A stretch of 64,000 nucleotides of DNA from Streptomyces rubiginosohelvolus (GCF_014649875.1 NZ_BMTW01000015.1:123242-187241), one strand, 5' to 3'; counted from the stretch's first letter, positions 53,107 through 61,621 are shown. Made by a program: numbers and translations. Notes: a model not told the origin generated them from the sequence alone.

Positions 53107-55326
53107 GTGAGCGCCGAACCGATCGCGAACCCGCTCGGGCCCGTGCGGGGCCCCACGCCCCCGCGCCGGTCCGGCCGCCTCGTGCCGGTGCTCGCCTTCC
53201 TCCTGGCCGTCCTGTGCGTGAGCACCGTCGCGCTGACCGCGACCGTCCGCTCCACGGTCGCCTCACCCGGCTTCTACCAGGCGGTGCTGGACGAGGAGTC
53301 GGCCTACGACCGCCTCTACGGCGAGGTGCTCGTCGACCCGGAGATCTCGCCCGTCACCCGCGATCTGCTCGCCCATCTGCCCGTGCCCGAGGCGCTGGTG
53401 ACGTCGAACATCAAGGTCGTGCTGCCGCCCGCCACCGTCCGGGCCCTCACCGACCAGCAGATCGAGGCGGTGACCGGCTATCTGCGTGGCGACCGCGACG
53501 AGCTCCGGCTGACCGTCGACCTGGCCCCGGTGCTGGAGAACCTCGCCGACCTCGCACGCGTCTACTTCGGCGACCTGGTGGCCAACGTCCAGGGCCGGGA
53601 CCGGCCGGACTTCGAACGGTTCACCGCCGACCTGGCCGCGGGGCTCGACGACCTCAAGGAGGGCCGGGCCCCCGAGCTGCCCAGGCTGCCGCTCACCGAG
53701 GACCAGGCCGACCGCGCCGCCGACGCCCTCCTCACGGCCGTACCGGAGCAGCAGCGGACGGCGCTGCGCCCCGAGATCGAGGTGGCGCTGGGCGAGGGGG
53801 ACGTGTCGACCGCGCTCGCCGCCACCGCCGCCGCCGCGCTCTCCGACGGCTCCCGCAGCGCGGCCGCGGACCTCCGTACCACCCTCCAGGACGGTACGTG
53901 GGACCTCACCGGCACCCTCACCGCCGCCGGGGCGGACCTCACCGCCCTGGAAGAGGCCCGCGACACCATCAGGCTCCTGACCCTGCTCCAGGTCCTCGCC
54001 CTCACCCTCGCGCTCGCCGCCCTCGTGACCCTCTGGTTCACCGGCCCCGTCACCCCGGCCCGCAGGCTGATGCGGCTCGGTCAGGCGCTCGCCTGCGCGG
54101 GTGTCCTGACCGGCGCGGCCGTGCTCCTCGCCCGGCTGATCACCGGCGGGCGCCTGTTCACCACACCGTCCTCGTGGGCCCCGAGCGTCAGCTCACTCGT
54201 CGACGACCTCCAGCGCAACGCCGTGAACCAGGCGGTGACCACCGGTCTCGGCGCCGCGCTCGCGGCCCTCGTCGGCGGCGTACTCCTCACGGGCGCGGGC
54301 TGGGCGCTGCTGGTGCGCCCCGACCGGATGCCGACGCCGAGCCCGACGGCCCTGCGGACGACGGCGGCGGGCGTGGCCTGTGCCGCACTGGCCGGTGTCC
54401 TGGTCGTGCCACCCGTGTTCGGCCCGTCCGCACCTCGCCAGTGCCTGGGCAGCAGCCGCCTGTGCGACCTGCGGTACGACGAAGCCGCCTACCTCACCTC
54501 GCACAACGCCATGTCCACCACCGCCGACCGGTTCATCGGCCCGTTGCAGGACCCCGACATCACCACGCAGCTCAACACGGGGGTCCGGGCCCTCCAGCTC
54601 GACACGTACCGCTGGGAGAGCCCCCAGGACATCGCCGCCCGGCTCGACTCCCCCGAATTCACCCCCGAGCAGCGACGCCTGATCACCGGCGCCATCGACA
54701 AGGCCAACCCGCCGCGCGAGGGCCTGTGGCTCTGCCACGGCGTCTGCCGCGCCGGGGCCATCGAACTGGTCCCGGCCCTGGAGGACATCGGCGACTGGCT
54801 GCGCGCCCACCCCACCGAGATCGTGACGCTCATCGTCCAGGACGACATCAGCCCCGAGGACACGGAGAAGGCGTTCCACGCGGCCGGCCTGGACGACCTC
54901 CTGCACACCCCCGACGCGGACCCGGAAGCCCCGTGGCCCACTCTGGGGGAGATGATCGACAGCGGCCGCAGGCTGGTGGTGTTCGCCGAGAAGGCCGACG
55001 GCCCGGCCCCCTGGTACCGCAACTTCTACCGGTACGGCATGGAGACCCCGTTCGCCTTCCGGAGCCCCTCCGAGATGACCTGCGCCCCCTACCGGGGCGG
55101 CACGGGCAAGCAGCTGTTCCTCCTCAACCACTTCATCACGAACGCCGGCGGCAGCCGCCTGGACGCCGGTCGTGTCAACGCCCGCGACTGGGTCCTGGAG
55201 CGGACCCGGGCCTGTGAGGCGGAGCGCGGCAGCCCGGTCACCTTCATCGCCGTCGACTACACGACGATCGGCGACGCCCTCGGAGCGGTGAAGGAACTGA
55301 ACTCCCGCCGCACGCAGGACGACTGA
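53107..55326 (+). CDS. Membrane protein with C-terminal PI-PLC X-like domain
   Basis: A 739-aa membrane protein. One segment near the N-terminus (about 25-48) is followed by a large extracytoplasmic region (50-290), then a group of membrane segments (about 295-445). The rest is a phosphatidylinositol phospholipase C X-like TIM barrel: CDLRYDEAAYLTSHNAMST has the first catalytic histidine, GVRALQLDTYRW the metal or substrate acid, and LWLCHGVC the second histidine. The barrel likely lies outside the cell. GTG 53107 follows TAGGCT (53095-53100) by 6 nt, indicating a leaderless mRNA. Fusion of a multi-spanning anchor to a PI-PLC domain is unusual against the secreted single-domain bacterial enzymes. 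Confidence 0.85.
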   Translation: MSAEPIANPLGPVRGPTPPRRSGRLVPVLAFLLAVLCVSTVALTATVRSTVASPGFYQAVLDEESAYDRLYGEVLVDPEISPVTRDLLAHLPVPEALVTSNIKVVLPPATVRALTDQQIEAVTGYLRGDRDELRLTVDLAPVLENLADLARVYFGDLVANVQGRDRPDFERFTADLAAGLDDLKEGRAPELPRLPLTEDQADRAADALLTAVPEQQRTALRPEIEVALGEGDVSTALAATAAAALSDGSRSAAADLRTTLQDGTWDLTGTLTAAGADLTALEEARDTIRLLTLLQVLALTLALAALVTLWFTGPVTPARRLMRLGQALACAGVLTGAAVLLARLITGGRLFTTPSSWAPSVSSLVDDLQRNAVNQAVTTGLGAALAALVGGVLLTGAGWALLVRPDRMPTPSPTALRTTAAGVACAALAGVLVVPPVFGPSAPRQCLGSSRLCDLRYDEAAYLTSHNAMSTTADRFIGPLQDPDITTQLNTGVRALQLDTYRWESPQDIAARLDSPEFTPEQRRLITGAIDKANPPREGLWLCHGVCRAGAIELVPALEDIGDWLRAHPTEIVTLIVQDDISPEDTEKAFHAAGLDDLLHTPDADPEAPWPTLGEMIDSGRRLVVFAEKADGPAPWYRNFYRYGMETPFAFRSPSEMTCAPYRGGTGKQLFLLNHFITNAGGSRLDAGRVNARDWVLERTRACEAERGSPVTFIAVDYTTIGDALGAVKELNSRRTQDD

Positions 55327-55485
55327 CGGCACGGCGCCCGTATGACAGCACTCCCGGCAGCCGACGCGGCCGCGCCCGAAACCCCGGGAGATCCGGGAGG
55401 GGAGCGTGAGAGGCTACGTTCCCAGGGGCTCCCCACCGTGCGGACGGAGCCGGACGACCGCCGAGAGATCAGGAACCCAGCGCCC

Positions 55486-56454
55486 ATGACTCCTCCGAGC
55501 GACCCGGCACCGCACGGTGCACCGGCCCCCGGCGACGGATCCCCACAGCCGGGCCGGGGCCGTCTGCTGGCCGTGAGCGACCTGCACGCGGCGGTGAGCG
55601 ACAACCGGCCGATCGTCGAGTCCCTGCAGCCGACGTCCGACGCGGACTGGCTGATCGTCGCGGGCGATGTGGCGGAGCGGCCCGAGGACATCCGGTGGGC
55701 GCTCGGGCTCCTCGCGGAACGCTTCGCCCACGTGATCTGGACCCCTGGCAACCACGAGCTGTGGACCGTGCCCAAGGACCCGGTCCAACTGCGCGGCCAG
55801 GCCCGCTACGACCACCTGGTCGAGCTGTGCAGGGAGCTCGGAGTGACGACTCCGGAGGACCCCTTCCCGCTCTGGCCGGGCCCCGACGGGCCGGTGGCGA
55901 TCGCGCCGCTCTTCCTCCTGTACGACTACACCTTCCGCGCCCCGGGAACGCACACGAAGGAGGAGTCGCTCGCCGTCGCGCACAAGAGCGGAATCGTCTG
56001 CAACGACGAGTACCTCCTGCACCCCGACCCCTATCCGACCCGGGAGGACTGGTGCCGCGCCCGGGTCGCCGAGACGGACCGCCGGCTCGCGGAGCACGAC
56101 CCGCAGATACCCCTCGTCCTCGCCGGACACTGGCCGCTCGTCCGCGAACCCACGTCGGTGATGTGGTACCCGGAGTTCGCCCAGTGGTGCGGCACCGAAC
56201 TGACCGCCGACTGGCACCGCCGCTTCAACGTCACAGCCGTCGTCTACGGCCACCTCCACATCCCCCGTACGACCTGGTACGACGGCGTGCGCTTCGAGGA
56301 GGTCTCCATCGGCTACCCCAGGGAGTGGCGCGAGCGGGGCCACCCGCGCGGCCTGCTGCGGCAGATCCTCCCGTACGAGGGTGAGCCCGCCCCACCGGAA
56401 CGGACCGGGGCCGGACCGTCCGCACAGCCGCGCACCCCCGGAGGCACCTCGTGA
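55486..56454 (+). CDS. Metallophosphoesterase
   Basis: Calcineurin-like phosphoesterase, 322 aa. Metal-site motifs in order: LLAVSDLHAAVSDN (DXH), WLIVAGDVAERPED (GDXXE in place of GDXXD), VIWTPGNHELW (GNHE), LVLAGHWPLV and VVYGHLHIPRTTW (GHXH). ATG 55486 is preferred because the upstream in-frame stretch from 55342 is Pro/Glu/Arg-rich without domain character; its ribosome site (AGGA at 55471) is rather far, so the start is uncertain. The stop overlaps the PPTase start by 4 nt (GTGA); this gene pair recurs in streptomycetes. Confidence 0.87.
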   Translation: MTPPSDPAPHGAPAPGDGSPQPGRGRLLAVSDLHAAVSDNRPIVESLQPTSDADWLIVAGDVAERPEDIRWALGLLAERFAHVIWTPGNHELWTVPKDPVQLRGQARYDHLVELCRELGVTTPEDPFPLWPGPDGPVAIAPLFLLYDYTFRAPGTHTKEESLAVAHKSGIVCNDEYLLHPDPYPTREDWCRARVAETDRRLAEHDPQIPLVLAGHWPLVREPTSVMWYPEFAQWCGTELTADWHRRFNVTAVVYGHLHIPRTTWYDGVRFEEVSIGYPREWRERGHPRGLLRQILPYEGEPAPPERTGAGPSAQPRTPGGTS

Positions 56455-57170
56455 TCGAGCTGCTGCTGCCCGCCGACGTCTCCTCGGCCGCCACCCGTGC
56501 GGAAACCGTCCCGGACGGAACCCTCTTCCCGGAGGAGGAGGCGCTGATCGCCAGGAGCGTGGACAAACGCAGGAACGATTTCGCGACGGCCCGCGCCTGC
56601 GCCCGGCGCGCGATGGCCGGGCTCGGCCTGCCACCCGTGGCCGTGCTCCACGGTCACCGGGGGAAGCCCCTGTGGCCCGAGGGAATCGTCGGCACCCTCA
56701 CCCACTGCGCCGGATACCGGGCGGCCGCGCTGGCCCGTGCGACGGACGTGCTGTCGCTGGGCATCGACGCCGAGCCGCACGCCCCGCTTCCCACCGGCGT
56801 ACGGGAGTTGGTGACGCTGCCCGCCGAGCGCGAGCGGATCGGTCCGCCCGCGCCGGTGGGCACGGGCGGAATCCACTGGGACCGCATCCTGTTCAGTGCC
56901 AAGGAGAGCGTCTTCAAGACCTGGTATCCGGTCACGGGTGTCGAACTCGACTTTGTCCAGGCGGATCTGACGTTTCATCGCACCGACAGTCCGGAGAGTG
57001 GCGCCGGGTCCCAGGGGCCTGCCGCGGCCGAGGGTACCTTCGCGGCCCGTCTGCTGCTCACCGATCCGGCCCTGCCGACGACGCTGCATGGGCGGTGGCG
57101 GGTCGAGGACGACATCGTGGCCACGGCGGTGCTGGTCCGGCCCGACTGGCGTGAAGGCAGCGAGTCTTGA
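56451..57170 (+). CDS. 4'-phosphopantetheinyl transferase, Sfp/EntD type
   Basis: A 239-aa enzyme that activates carrier proteins of fatty-acid, polyketide or peptide synthases by adding the phosphopantetheine arm of CoA. Motifs: RRNDFATARACARRAM, the histidine region GTLTHCAGYRAAALA, the Mg-binding LGIDAEPH, and WDRILFSAKESVFKTWYP, whose WXXKEXXXK pattern is intact. The layout is the EntD-like group. GTG 56451 overlaps the metallophosphoesterase stop. No synthase cluster is adjacent, so it may serve several carriers across the genome. Confidence 0.92.
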   Translation: MIELLLPADVSSAATRAETVPDGTLFPEEEALIARSVDKRRNDFATARACARRAMAGLGLPPVAVLHGHRGKPLWPEGIVGTLTHCAGYRAAALARATDVLSLGIDAEPHAPLPTGVRELVTLPAERERIGPPAPVGTGGIHWDRILFSAKESVFKTWYPVTGVELDFVQADLTFHRTDSPESGAGSQGPAAAEGTFAARLLLTDPALPTTLHGRWRVEDDIVATAVLVRPDWREGSES

Positions 57171-57242
57171 CGGCCCGTCGGCCGTGAGGGGCGGTGGATG
57201 TGGGGTCGGCCGACCCGCCGGTGAGCGCCCGGGGGGTGCTGG

Positions 57243-57833
57243 TCAGCCGGCCGGGGGAGCGGTGAGCGGGCGTCCGAGCCCCACGTTCCACCGGCCGGAG
57301 CGCCCGCTGAGTTCGGTCAGCGTCAGCGGGGCGACGTCCAGCCGCCAGAACGCCTCCGCCGGCAGGCGCAGTCCGTGGACGACCGCCGCCCGGACTACGG
57401 CGGCCTCGGTCACCGCCAGGAAGTTCGCGCCGGGTGCGTCCGGTCCGCCGAGGGAGTCCAGCCACGCCCCGGTCCTGGTCACCAGGTCGCACAGCGACTC
57501 GCCGCCGTGCGGAGCCGCCGACGGGTCGCCCAGCCAGGCCGCCACCCCCGCGGGTTCGGCGGCGGCCACCTCGTCGAGGCGGCGGCCGGCCCAGTCCGCC
57601 AGGTCCCAGCCGCCCAGGGCCGGTTCGGTCCGGGCCGCCAGGCCGAGGGCCTCGGCGGTCTCGCGGCACCGGCCGGAAGGGCCACTGAGAGCGAGCCCGG
57701 TCGACGGCACCGTACCGGCGGCGGCCCGCGCACTCTCCCGGCCGGACCGGTCCAGGGGGGAGTCGCCGTCGAAGCGCGCCTCCCGCAGCGCCGCGTTCAT
57801 CGCCGGTGAGATCAACATCACCCGTACTGTCAT
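57243..57833 (-). CDS. Histidine-phosphatase-fold protein lacking both catalytic histidines
   Basis: A 196-aa protein with the fold pattern of phosphoglycerate-mutase-like phosphatases (SGPSGRCRETAEALGL, GGESLCDLVTRTGAWL). The N-terminal catalytic RHG motif is replaced: residues 7-12 read LISPAM where LIRHGE is expected. The second catalytic His is also lost (VTEAAVVRAAVV where VSHGGVIRA is usual). It therefore looks like a non-catalytic member. It is divergent from cbtB, with the cobalamin riboswitch of cbtB in the shared region, so a role in cobalt or cobalamin handling is likely; a related active enzyme, CobC, acts in cobalamin assembly. ATG 57833 is the first fitting start. Confidence 0.8.
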   Translation of the reverse strand: MTVRVMLISPAMNAALREARFDGDSPLDRSGRESARAAAGTVPSTGLALSGPSGRCRETAEALGLAARTEPALGGWDLADWAGRRLDEVAAAEPAGVAAWLGDPSAAPHGGESLCDLVTRTGAWLDSLGGPDAPGANFLAVTEAAVVRAAVVHGLRLPAEAFWRLDVAPLTLTELSGRSGRWNVGLGRPLTAPPAG

Positions 57834-57937
57834 GTCCCTGCTTTCAATCCCGCACCAGTGGCCCCACAGCCCTGTCGCCCCAAGGAATTCGGCCCCCGTG
57901 ACGCTGCACATTTGACCATGGCGGCGCCTGCGTACAG

Positions 57938-58060
57938 GCGGTATGGTCTCGTCGACCATGACGAGGGTGGGACGGAAGTCCGGTGAGAATCCGGCACGGT
58001 CGCGCCACTGTGAACCCGCCTTCGGGCGGGAAGTCAGACCCGGCACCTTCGTCTGAGGCA
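57938..58060 (+). ncRNA. Cobalamin riboswitch controlling cbtB-cbtA
   Basis: Leader with the conserved parts of the B12 aptamer: GGTGGGAC, AAGTCCGGTGAGAATCCGGC, CGCGCCACTGTGA, a GC hairpin CCCGCC-TTCG-GGCGGG (58016-58029), and the B12-box-like AAGTCAGACCCGGC (58031-58044). It ends 39 nt before cbtB. Such elements bind adenosylcobalamin and shut off cobalt uptake when the cofactor is plentiful. The ends given are approximate. Confidence 0.88.
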
Positions 58061-58098
58061 CCACAACAGGGACGCGTGTTCCCACAGGAGGTTCTGCC

Positions 58099-58314
58099 AT
58101 GGCACAGTCCGCCGTTTCCGCCACGGGGACATCCGAGATCACTCCGATCTCGGCGAAGGCCCTCGCCCCCTGGGCGGTCTTCTTCGGCATTCTCATGCTC
58201 GTCCTGCTGTACTTCGTCGGCGCCGAACAGGGCGCCACCGCACTCATCTCGGGCGAAGGCGTCCACGAGTGGGTTCACGACGGCCGCCACCTGCTCGGCT
58301 TCCCCTGCCACTGA
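58099..58314 (+). CDS. cbtB: Cobalt transporter subunit CbtB
   Basis: A 71-aa membrane protein with one segment (ALAPWAVFFGILMLVLLYFVG) and a conserved C-terminal histidine patch HEWVHDGRHLLGFPCH, the usual CbtB metal-binding end. CbtA and CbtB together import cobalt for B12 synthesis and are commonly under B12 riboswitches. ATG 58099 follows a perfect AGGAGG, and the riboswitch lies just upstream. cbtA follows after 96 nt. Confidence 0.93.
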   Translation: MAQSAVSATGTSEITPISAKALAPWAVFFGILMLVLLYFVGAEQGATALISGEGVHEWVHDGRHLLGFPCH

Positions 58315-58410
58315 GACATCTGAGGAACCAGGCCCCGCCGGAGAGAACATCCGCCGGGGAATCAGCGGACGCGCCCGGCAGCGGCAAGCAAGAGAAATCA
58401 GGAAACCCTC

Positions 58411-59166
58411 GTGAACCCCATATCTGTCAGAGCCTTGCTCGTGCGCGGCATGCTCGCGGGCCTGATCGCGGGCGCGCTCGCGCTCGTCGTGGCCTATTTC
58501 CTCGGCGAGTCCCAGGTGGACGCGGCCATCGCCCTCGAAGAGGCCCACAGCCATGACCACGGCGGCGGCGAGGAGTTGGTCAGCCGCACCATGCAGGCCA
58601 CCGGCGGGCTCGCCACCGGCGTCCTGGTCTTCGGCGTCGCGGTGGGCGGAATCGCCGCTCTCGTGTTCTGTTACGCCCTGGGCCGCATCGGCGACTTCGG
58701 CCCCCGGGCCACGGCGGCGCTGATCGCCGGCGCCGCCCTGCTCACGGTCTACGTCGTCCCGTTCCTCAAGTACCCGGCGAACCCGCCCGCCGTCGGCAAC
58801 CCGGACACCATCGGCAAGCGCACCACCCTGTTCTTCCTGATGGTCGCCCTCAGTGTGCTGCTGGCCGTCGCCGCCGTCATCATCGGCAGGCGGCTCGCAC
58901 CCCGCCTGGGCAACTGGAACGCGAGCATCGCGGTCGTCGCGGGCTTCGTCCTGCTGATCGGTCTCGCCTACGCCTTCCTGCCCTCCTTCGACGAGGTGGG
59001 CAAGGACTTCCCGGCGACGCTGCTGTGGGAGTTCCGGCTCTCGACGCTGGCGGTCCAGGCGACGCTGTGGAGCACCTTCGGCATCGTCTTCGGCTATCTC
59101 ACCGAGCGGCTTCTGACGCCCGCCGCCCGTGCGGCGGCGCCGCGTACCGCGAGTGCGGTGGGCTGA
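58411..59166 (+). CDS. cbtA: Cobalt transporter subunit CbtA
   Basis: Membrane protein, 251 aa, with about 6 predicted segments. The family signature is visible: VRGMLAGLIAGALALVVAYF, a histidine-rich loop EEAHSHDHGGGEE for metal capture, and a central VPFLKYPANPPAVGNPDTIG. It forms the permease of the CbtAB cobalt importer. GTG 58411 follows AGGAAA. The operon ends in a perfect 15-bp terminator stem 42 nt later. Confidence 0.93.
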   Translation: MNPISVRALLVRGMLAGLIAGALALVVAYFLGESQVDAAIALEEAHSHDHGGGEELVSRTMQATGGLATGVLVFGVAVGGIAALVFCYALGRIGDFGPRATAALIAGAALLTVYVVPFLKYPANPPAVGNPDTIGKRTTLFFLMVALSVLLAVAAVIIGRRLAPRLGNWNASIAVVAGFVLLIGLAYAFLPSFDEVGKDFPATLLWEFRLSTLAVQATLWSTFGIVFGYLTERLLTPAARAAAPRTASAVG

Positions 59167-59208
59167 GCCCGCGCGCGCCCACGCGCGCACGTTGTGACTG
59201 ACGTCCAT

Positions 59209-59245
59209 GACAGAACCCGCCGGGGAGCATCCGGCGGGTTCTGTC
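59209..59245 (+). terminator. Terminator of the cbtBA operon
   Basis: A perfect 15-bp stem (GACAGAACCCGCCGG at 59209-59223, complement at 59231-59245) with a 7-nt loop, 42 nt after the cbtA stop. Confidence 0.85.
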
Positions 59246-59268
59246 GTGTACGGGCGGTTACAGAGGCG

Positions 59269-59294
59269 GTAGCGATGTTTATTAGCATCGCTAC
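59269..59294. promoter_or_regulatory. Palindromic operator before the SDR-TetR pair
   Basis: Perfect inverted repeat GTAGCGATG (59269-59277) and CATCGCTAC (59286-59294) around an AT-rich 8-nt centre. Related cores TAGCGTCGTTAACG and TTAGCG follow within 60 nt. The location before an SDR gene whose neighbour is a TetR regulator suggests its binding site. The -10 region probably lies just downstream. Confidence 0.6.
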
Positions 59295-59388
59295 GATCGA
59301 GAGGTAGCGTCGTTAACGTGTTGGTGTTAGCGTTGATCCCATCGGGTTTCACGGAACCGCCGCGACCCCAGTCGCCAGGAGCATCGCC

Positions 59389-60150
59389 ATGACCGAACAG
59401 TCCGCAACCGCATCGACATCCGTCCCTCGCCGGGTGGTCGTGGTCACCGGAGGGTCCCGGGGCATCGGCCGTGAGAGCGCGGAACGGCTCGCCGCCGACG
59501 GCTTCGCGGTCGTCGTGAACTACGCGGGCAACCGGACCGAAGCCGAAGCCGCCGTCGCCGCGATCACCGCCGCGGGCGGCGAGGCCATCGCCCGGCAGGC
59601 GGACGTGGCCGACGAGGTGGCGGTGGCCGCTCTCTTCGATGCGGCCGAGGAAGCGTTCGGCGGGATCGACGTGGTGGTGCACGCGGCGGGGGTCATGGCA
59701 CTCGCCCCGCTGGCCGACCTCGAACTCGACACGCTCGACCGGATGCACCGCACCAACATCCGGGGCACGTTCGTCGTCGACCAGCAGGCGGCGCGGCGGC
59801 TGCGCGCGGGCGGGGCCATCATCAACTTCTCCAGTTCGGTACTGTCGCTGGCCCTGCCCGGCTACACCGCGTACGCCGCGACCAAGGGCGCCGTCGAGGC
59901 CATGACGCTGATCCTCGCCCGGGAGCTGCGCGGTCGGGACATCACGGTCAACGCCGTGGCTCCGGGGCCGACCGCCACCGCACTCTTCCTGGACGGCAAG
60001 GACGAGGAGACCGTCGCACGGATGGCCGCCCAACCGCCGCTGGAGCGGCTGGGGACCCCGCAGGACATAGCCGAGGTGGTCTCCTTCCTGGCCGGCCCGG
60101 CCCGCTGGGTCAACGGGCAGGTGCTGCGGGCCAACGGCGGCATCGTCTGA
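59389..60150 (+). CDS. SDR-family NAD(P)-dependent oxidoreductase
   Basis: Classical short-chain dehydrogenase/reductase, 253 aa. Cofactor motif VVVTGGSRGIGRESAERL, structural HAAGVMA (NAAG equivalent), catalytic serine in INFSSSVLSLALPGYTAYAATKGA with the YXXXK Tyr-Lys pair, and the C-terminal VNGQVLRANGG. It will reduce or oxidise a small alcohol or ketone; substrate unknown. A TetR gene follows 32 nt on, and a palindrome precedes the SDR gene. Confidence 0.92.
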   Translation: MTEQSATASTSVPRRVVVVTGGSRGIGRESAERLAADGFAVVVNYAGNRTEAEAAVAAITAAGGEAIARQADVADEVAVAALFDAAEEAFGGIDVVVHAAGVMALAPLADLELDTLDRMHRTNIRGTFVVDQQAARRLRAGGAIINFSSSVLSLALPGYTAYAATKGAVEAMTLILARELRGRDITVNAVAPGPTATALFLDGKDEETVARMAAQPPLERLGTPQDIAEVVSFLAGPARWVNGQVLRANGGIV

Positions 60151-60182
60151 GGGCCGCCGTGCCGCTTGATAGCGTCCCTCCG

Positions 60183-60890
60183 GTGAGCACGAGTACCCGG
60201 ACACGCATCCTGGAAGTGGCCGCCACCCTGGTCAGGGAATCGCCCGACGGCGACATCTCCACGCGCGCCGTGTGCGAGGCCGCGAAGGTGGGCGCACCGG
60301 CCCTCTACCGCCACTTCGGCGACAAGGAAGGACTGCTGACGGCCGTCGTCGACCACGGCTTCGAGAAGTACCTGGCGACGAAGAGGGAGCGCGGCGAGAC
60401 GACGGACGCCGTCGAGGATCTGCGGCGAGGGTGGGACAGTCACGTCGCCTTCGCCCTCGACAACCGCAACCTCTACCGGCTGATGAACTCACCGGCGATG
60501 CGCACGCCGCCCGCCGCGGCGCTGGAGTCCCACCGGATCCTGACGGGGGACCTCGAACGGGCCGCCGTCCAGGGGCGGATACGCGTCGCGCCCGAGCTGG
60601 CCGCCCAGATGATCATGTCGGCCAATGTGGGCGTGGCGCTGATGCTGGTGTCCCGCCCGGCGACGTTCGACGACATCGAGGTGTCCCACCGGGTACGGGA
60701 GGCGCTGTACGCGACGGTGCTCACGCCGGAACCACCGCGGGAGCCGTCGCCGAGCGTACCGGCGGGCGCCGAAGTCCCCACGGCGGCGGCCCGGTTGAGC
60801 GCCCTCCTGCGGAAGGAGCACGGGGCGGGTCTGAGCACCGCCGAGGCGGCGCTGATGAAGGAGTGGCTCGACCGGGTGGCGAACGCCTGA
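60183..60890 (+). CDS. TetR-family regulator beside the SDR gene
   Basis: A 235-aa regulator with the TetR DNA-binding domain TRTRILEVAATLVRESPDGDISTRAVCEAAKVGAPALYRHFGDKEGLL (read in parts: start TRTRILEV, recognition helix VGAPALYRHFGDKEGL). GTG 60183 follows TAGCGT (60170-60175) by 7 nt, indicating its own leaderless promoter inside the SDR 3' region; an in-frame GTG at 60159 is less likely. It probably controls the SDR gene and itself through the palindrome at 59269-59294 (inference). Confidence 0.87.
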   Translation: MSTSTRTRILEVAATLVRESPDGDISTRAVCEAAKVGAPALYRHFGDKEGLLTAVVDHGFEKYLATKRERGETTDAVEDLRRGWDSHVAFALDNRNLYRLMNSPAMRTPPAAALESHRILTGDLERAAVQGRIRVAPELAAQMIMSANVGVALMLVSRPATFDDIEVSHRVREALYATVLTPEPPREPSPSVPAGAEVPTAAARLSALLRKEHGAGLSTAEAALMKEWLDRVANA

Positions 60891-60955
60891 TCCGGAGCGC
60901 CGGGATGCGGGCTCGTCCAGGTGTCCAGGAGCCCTTGCGTCAGGGCGACCTGGCC

Positions 60956-61621
60956 TCACGGGGCGGGGGAGGGGGCGTCGTGGTCGCGTAGGCCGTCCTC
61001 GACGCGGCGGGCCGTGTTCCCGAGGATCTGTTCGAGGTCCTTCCGCGCCTCGCGTTCCGTGCTGCCGTGCGGTGCGTACGCGGACACCGTGAGCACCAGG
61101 TCGCCGTTCCACAGGAGGAGGGTGCGGCCGGGGCGGCCCCGGTCGTCGGCCGGTAGCGCGTAGGCGGTGTCGTGCACCTTCTCGGGCCCGCGCCCGTGAG
61201 CGCGGTCGAGATCCTGCTTGACGCGGTACGCGTGACGGGCGGGTTCGGGGTCCTCGTACACCGAGGCCGTGGCGCTGAGTTTCCAGAACGCGCCGTCCGG
61301 GCCCTTGAGATCCGCGAGGCAGCCGGTCCGCCGGTAGAGCGGCCGCGCGCCGTTCTCGCCGATGTCCTCCCGGGCTTCGGGGGAGGCGGAGTCGGTGGTT
61401 CTGCCGAGGCTGAAGCCTGCCGCGGGCGGTGCGTCCGTGAGGAGGTCGCACGGTCTGCCGGTCCAGCTGTGGACTCCCGGCGGACGAGCGGGCAGCTCCG
61501 CCGCGTCCCCCTTCGTCCCGCTGTCGTCGCCGCCGGAGCAGCCTGCCGAGACCACCACCGCCAGCCCGATGAGCGCGGCCGACCGCGCCCGGCGTAACGC
61601 GGCGCCCCTGGATCCCTTCAT
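60956..61621 (-). CDS. Putative lipoprotein, function unknown
   Basis: A 221-aa exported lipoprotein. The signal (RRARSAALIGLAVVVSAGC) ends in lipobox VSAGC, so Cys29 or close by is lipidated. The mature part begins with a Gly/Ser/Asp-rich linker, contains a cysteine pair likely to form a disulfide (GRPCDLLTDAPP and RTGCLADL) and has the look of the actinobacterial DUF3558-like lipoproteins, though I cannot confirm the family. ATG 61621 follows GAAGGGG; a longer frame to 61765 would hide the signal peptide. Convergent with the TetR gene. Confidence 0.78.
   Translation of the reverse strand: MKGSRGAALRRARSAALIGLAVVVSAGCSGGDDSGTKGDAAELPARPPGVHSWTGRPCDLLTDAPPAAGFSLGRTTDSASPEAREDIGENGARPLYRRTGCLADLKGPDGAFWKLSATASVYEDPEPARHAYRVKQDLDRAHGRGPEKVHDTAYALPADDRGRPGRTLLLWNGDLVLTVSAYAPHGSTEREARKDLEQILGNTARRVEDGLRDHDAPSPAP

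Noticed and set aside
57834..57937. Second B12 riboswitch on the minus strand before the pseudo-phosphatase
   Set aside because: A GCCACTG string is present but the GGTGNGAATCC part and the B12 box are not.
57844..60204. 786-codon minus-strand frame across cbtBA and the SDR gene
   Set aside because: It would cover the B12 riboswitch and a perfect terminator and lacks any protein motif.
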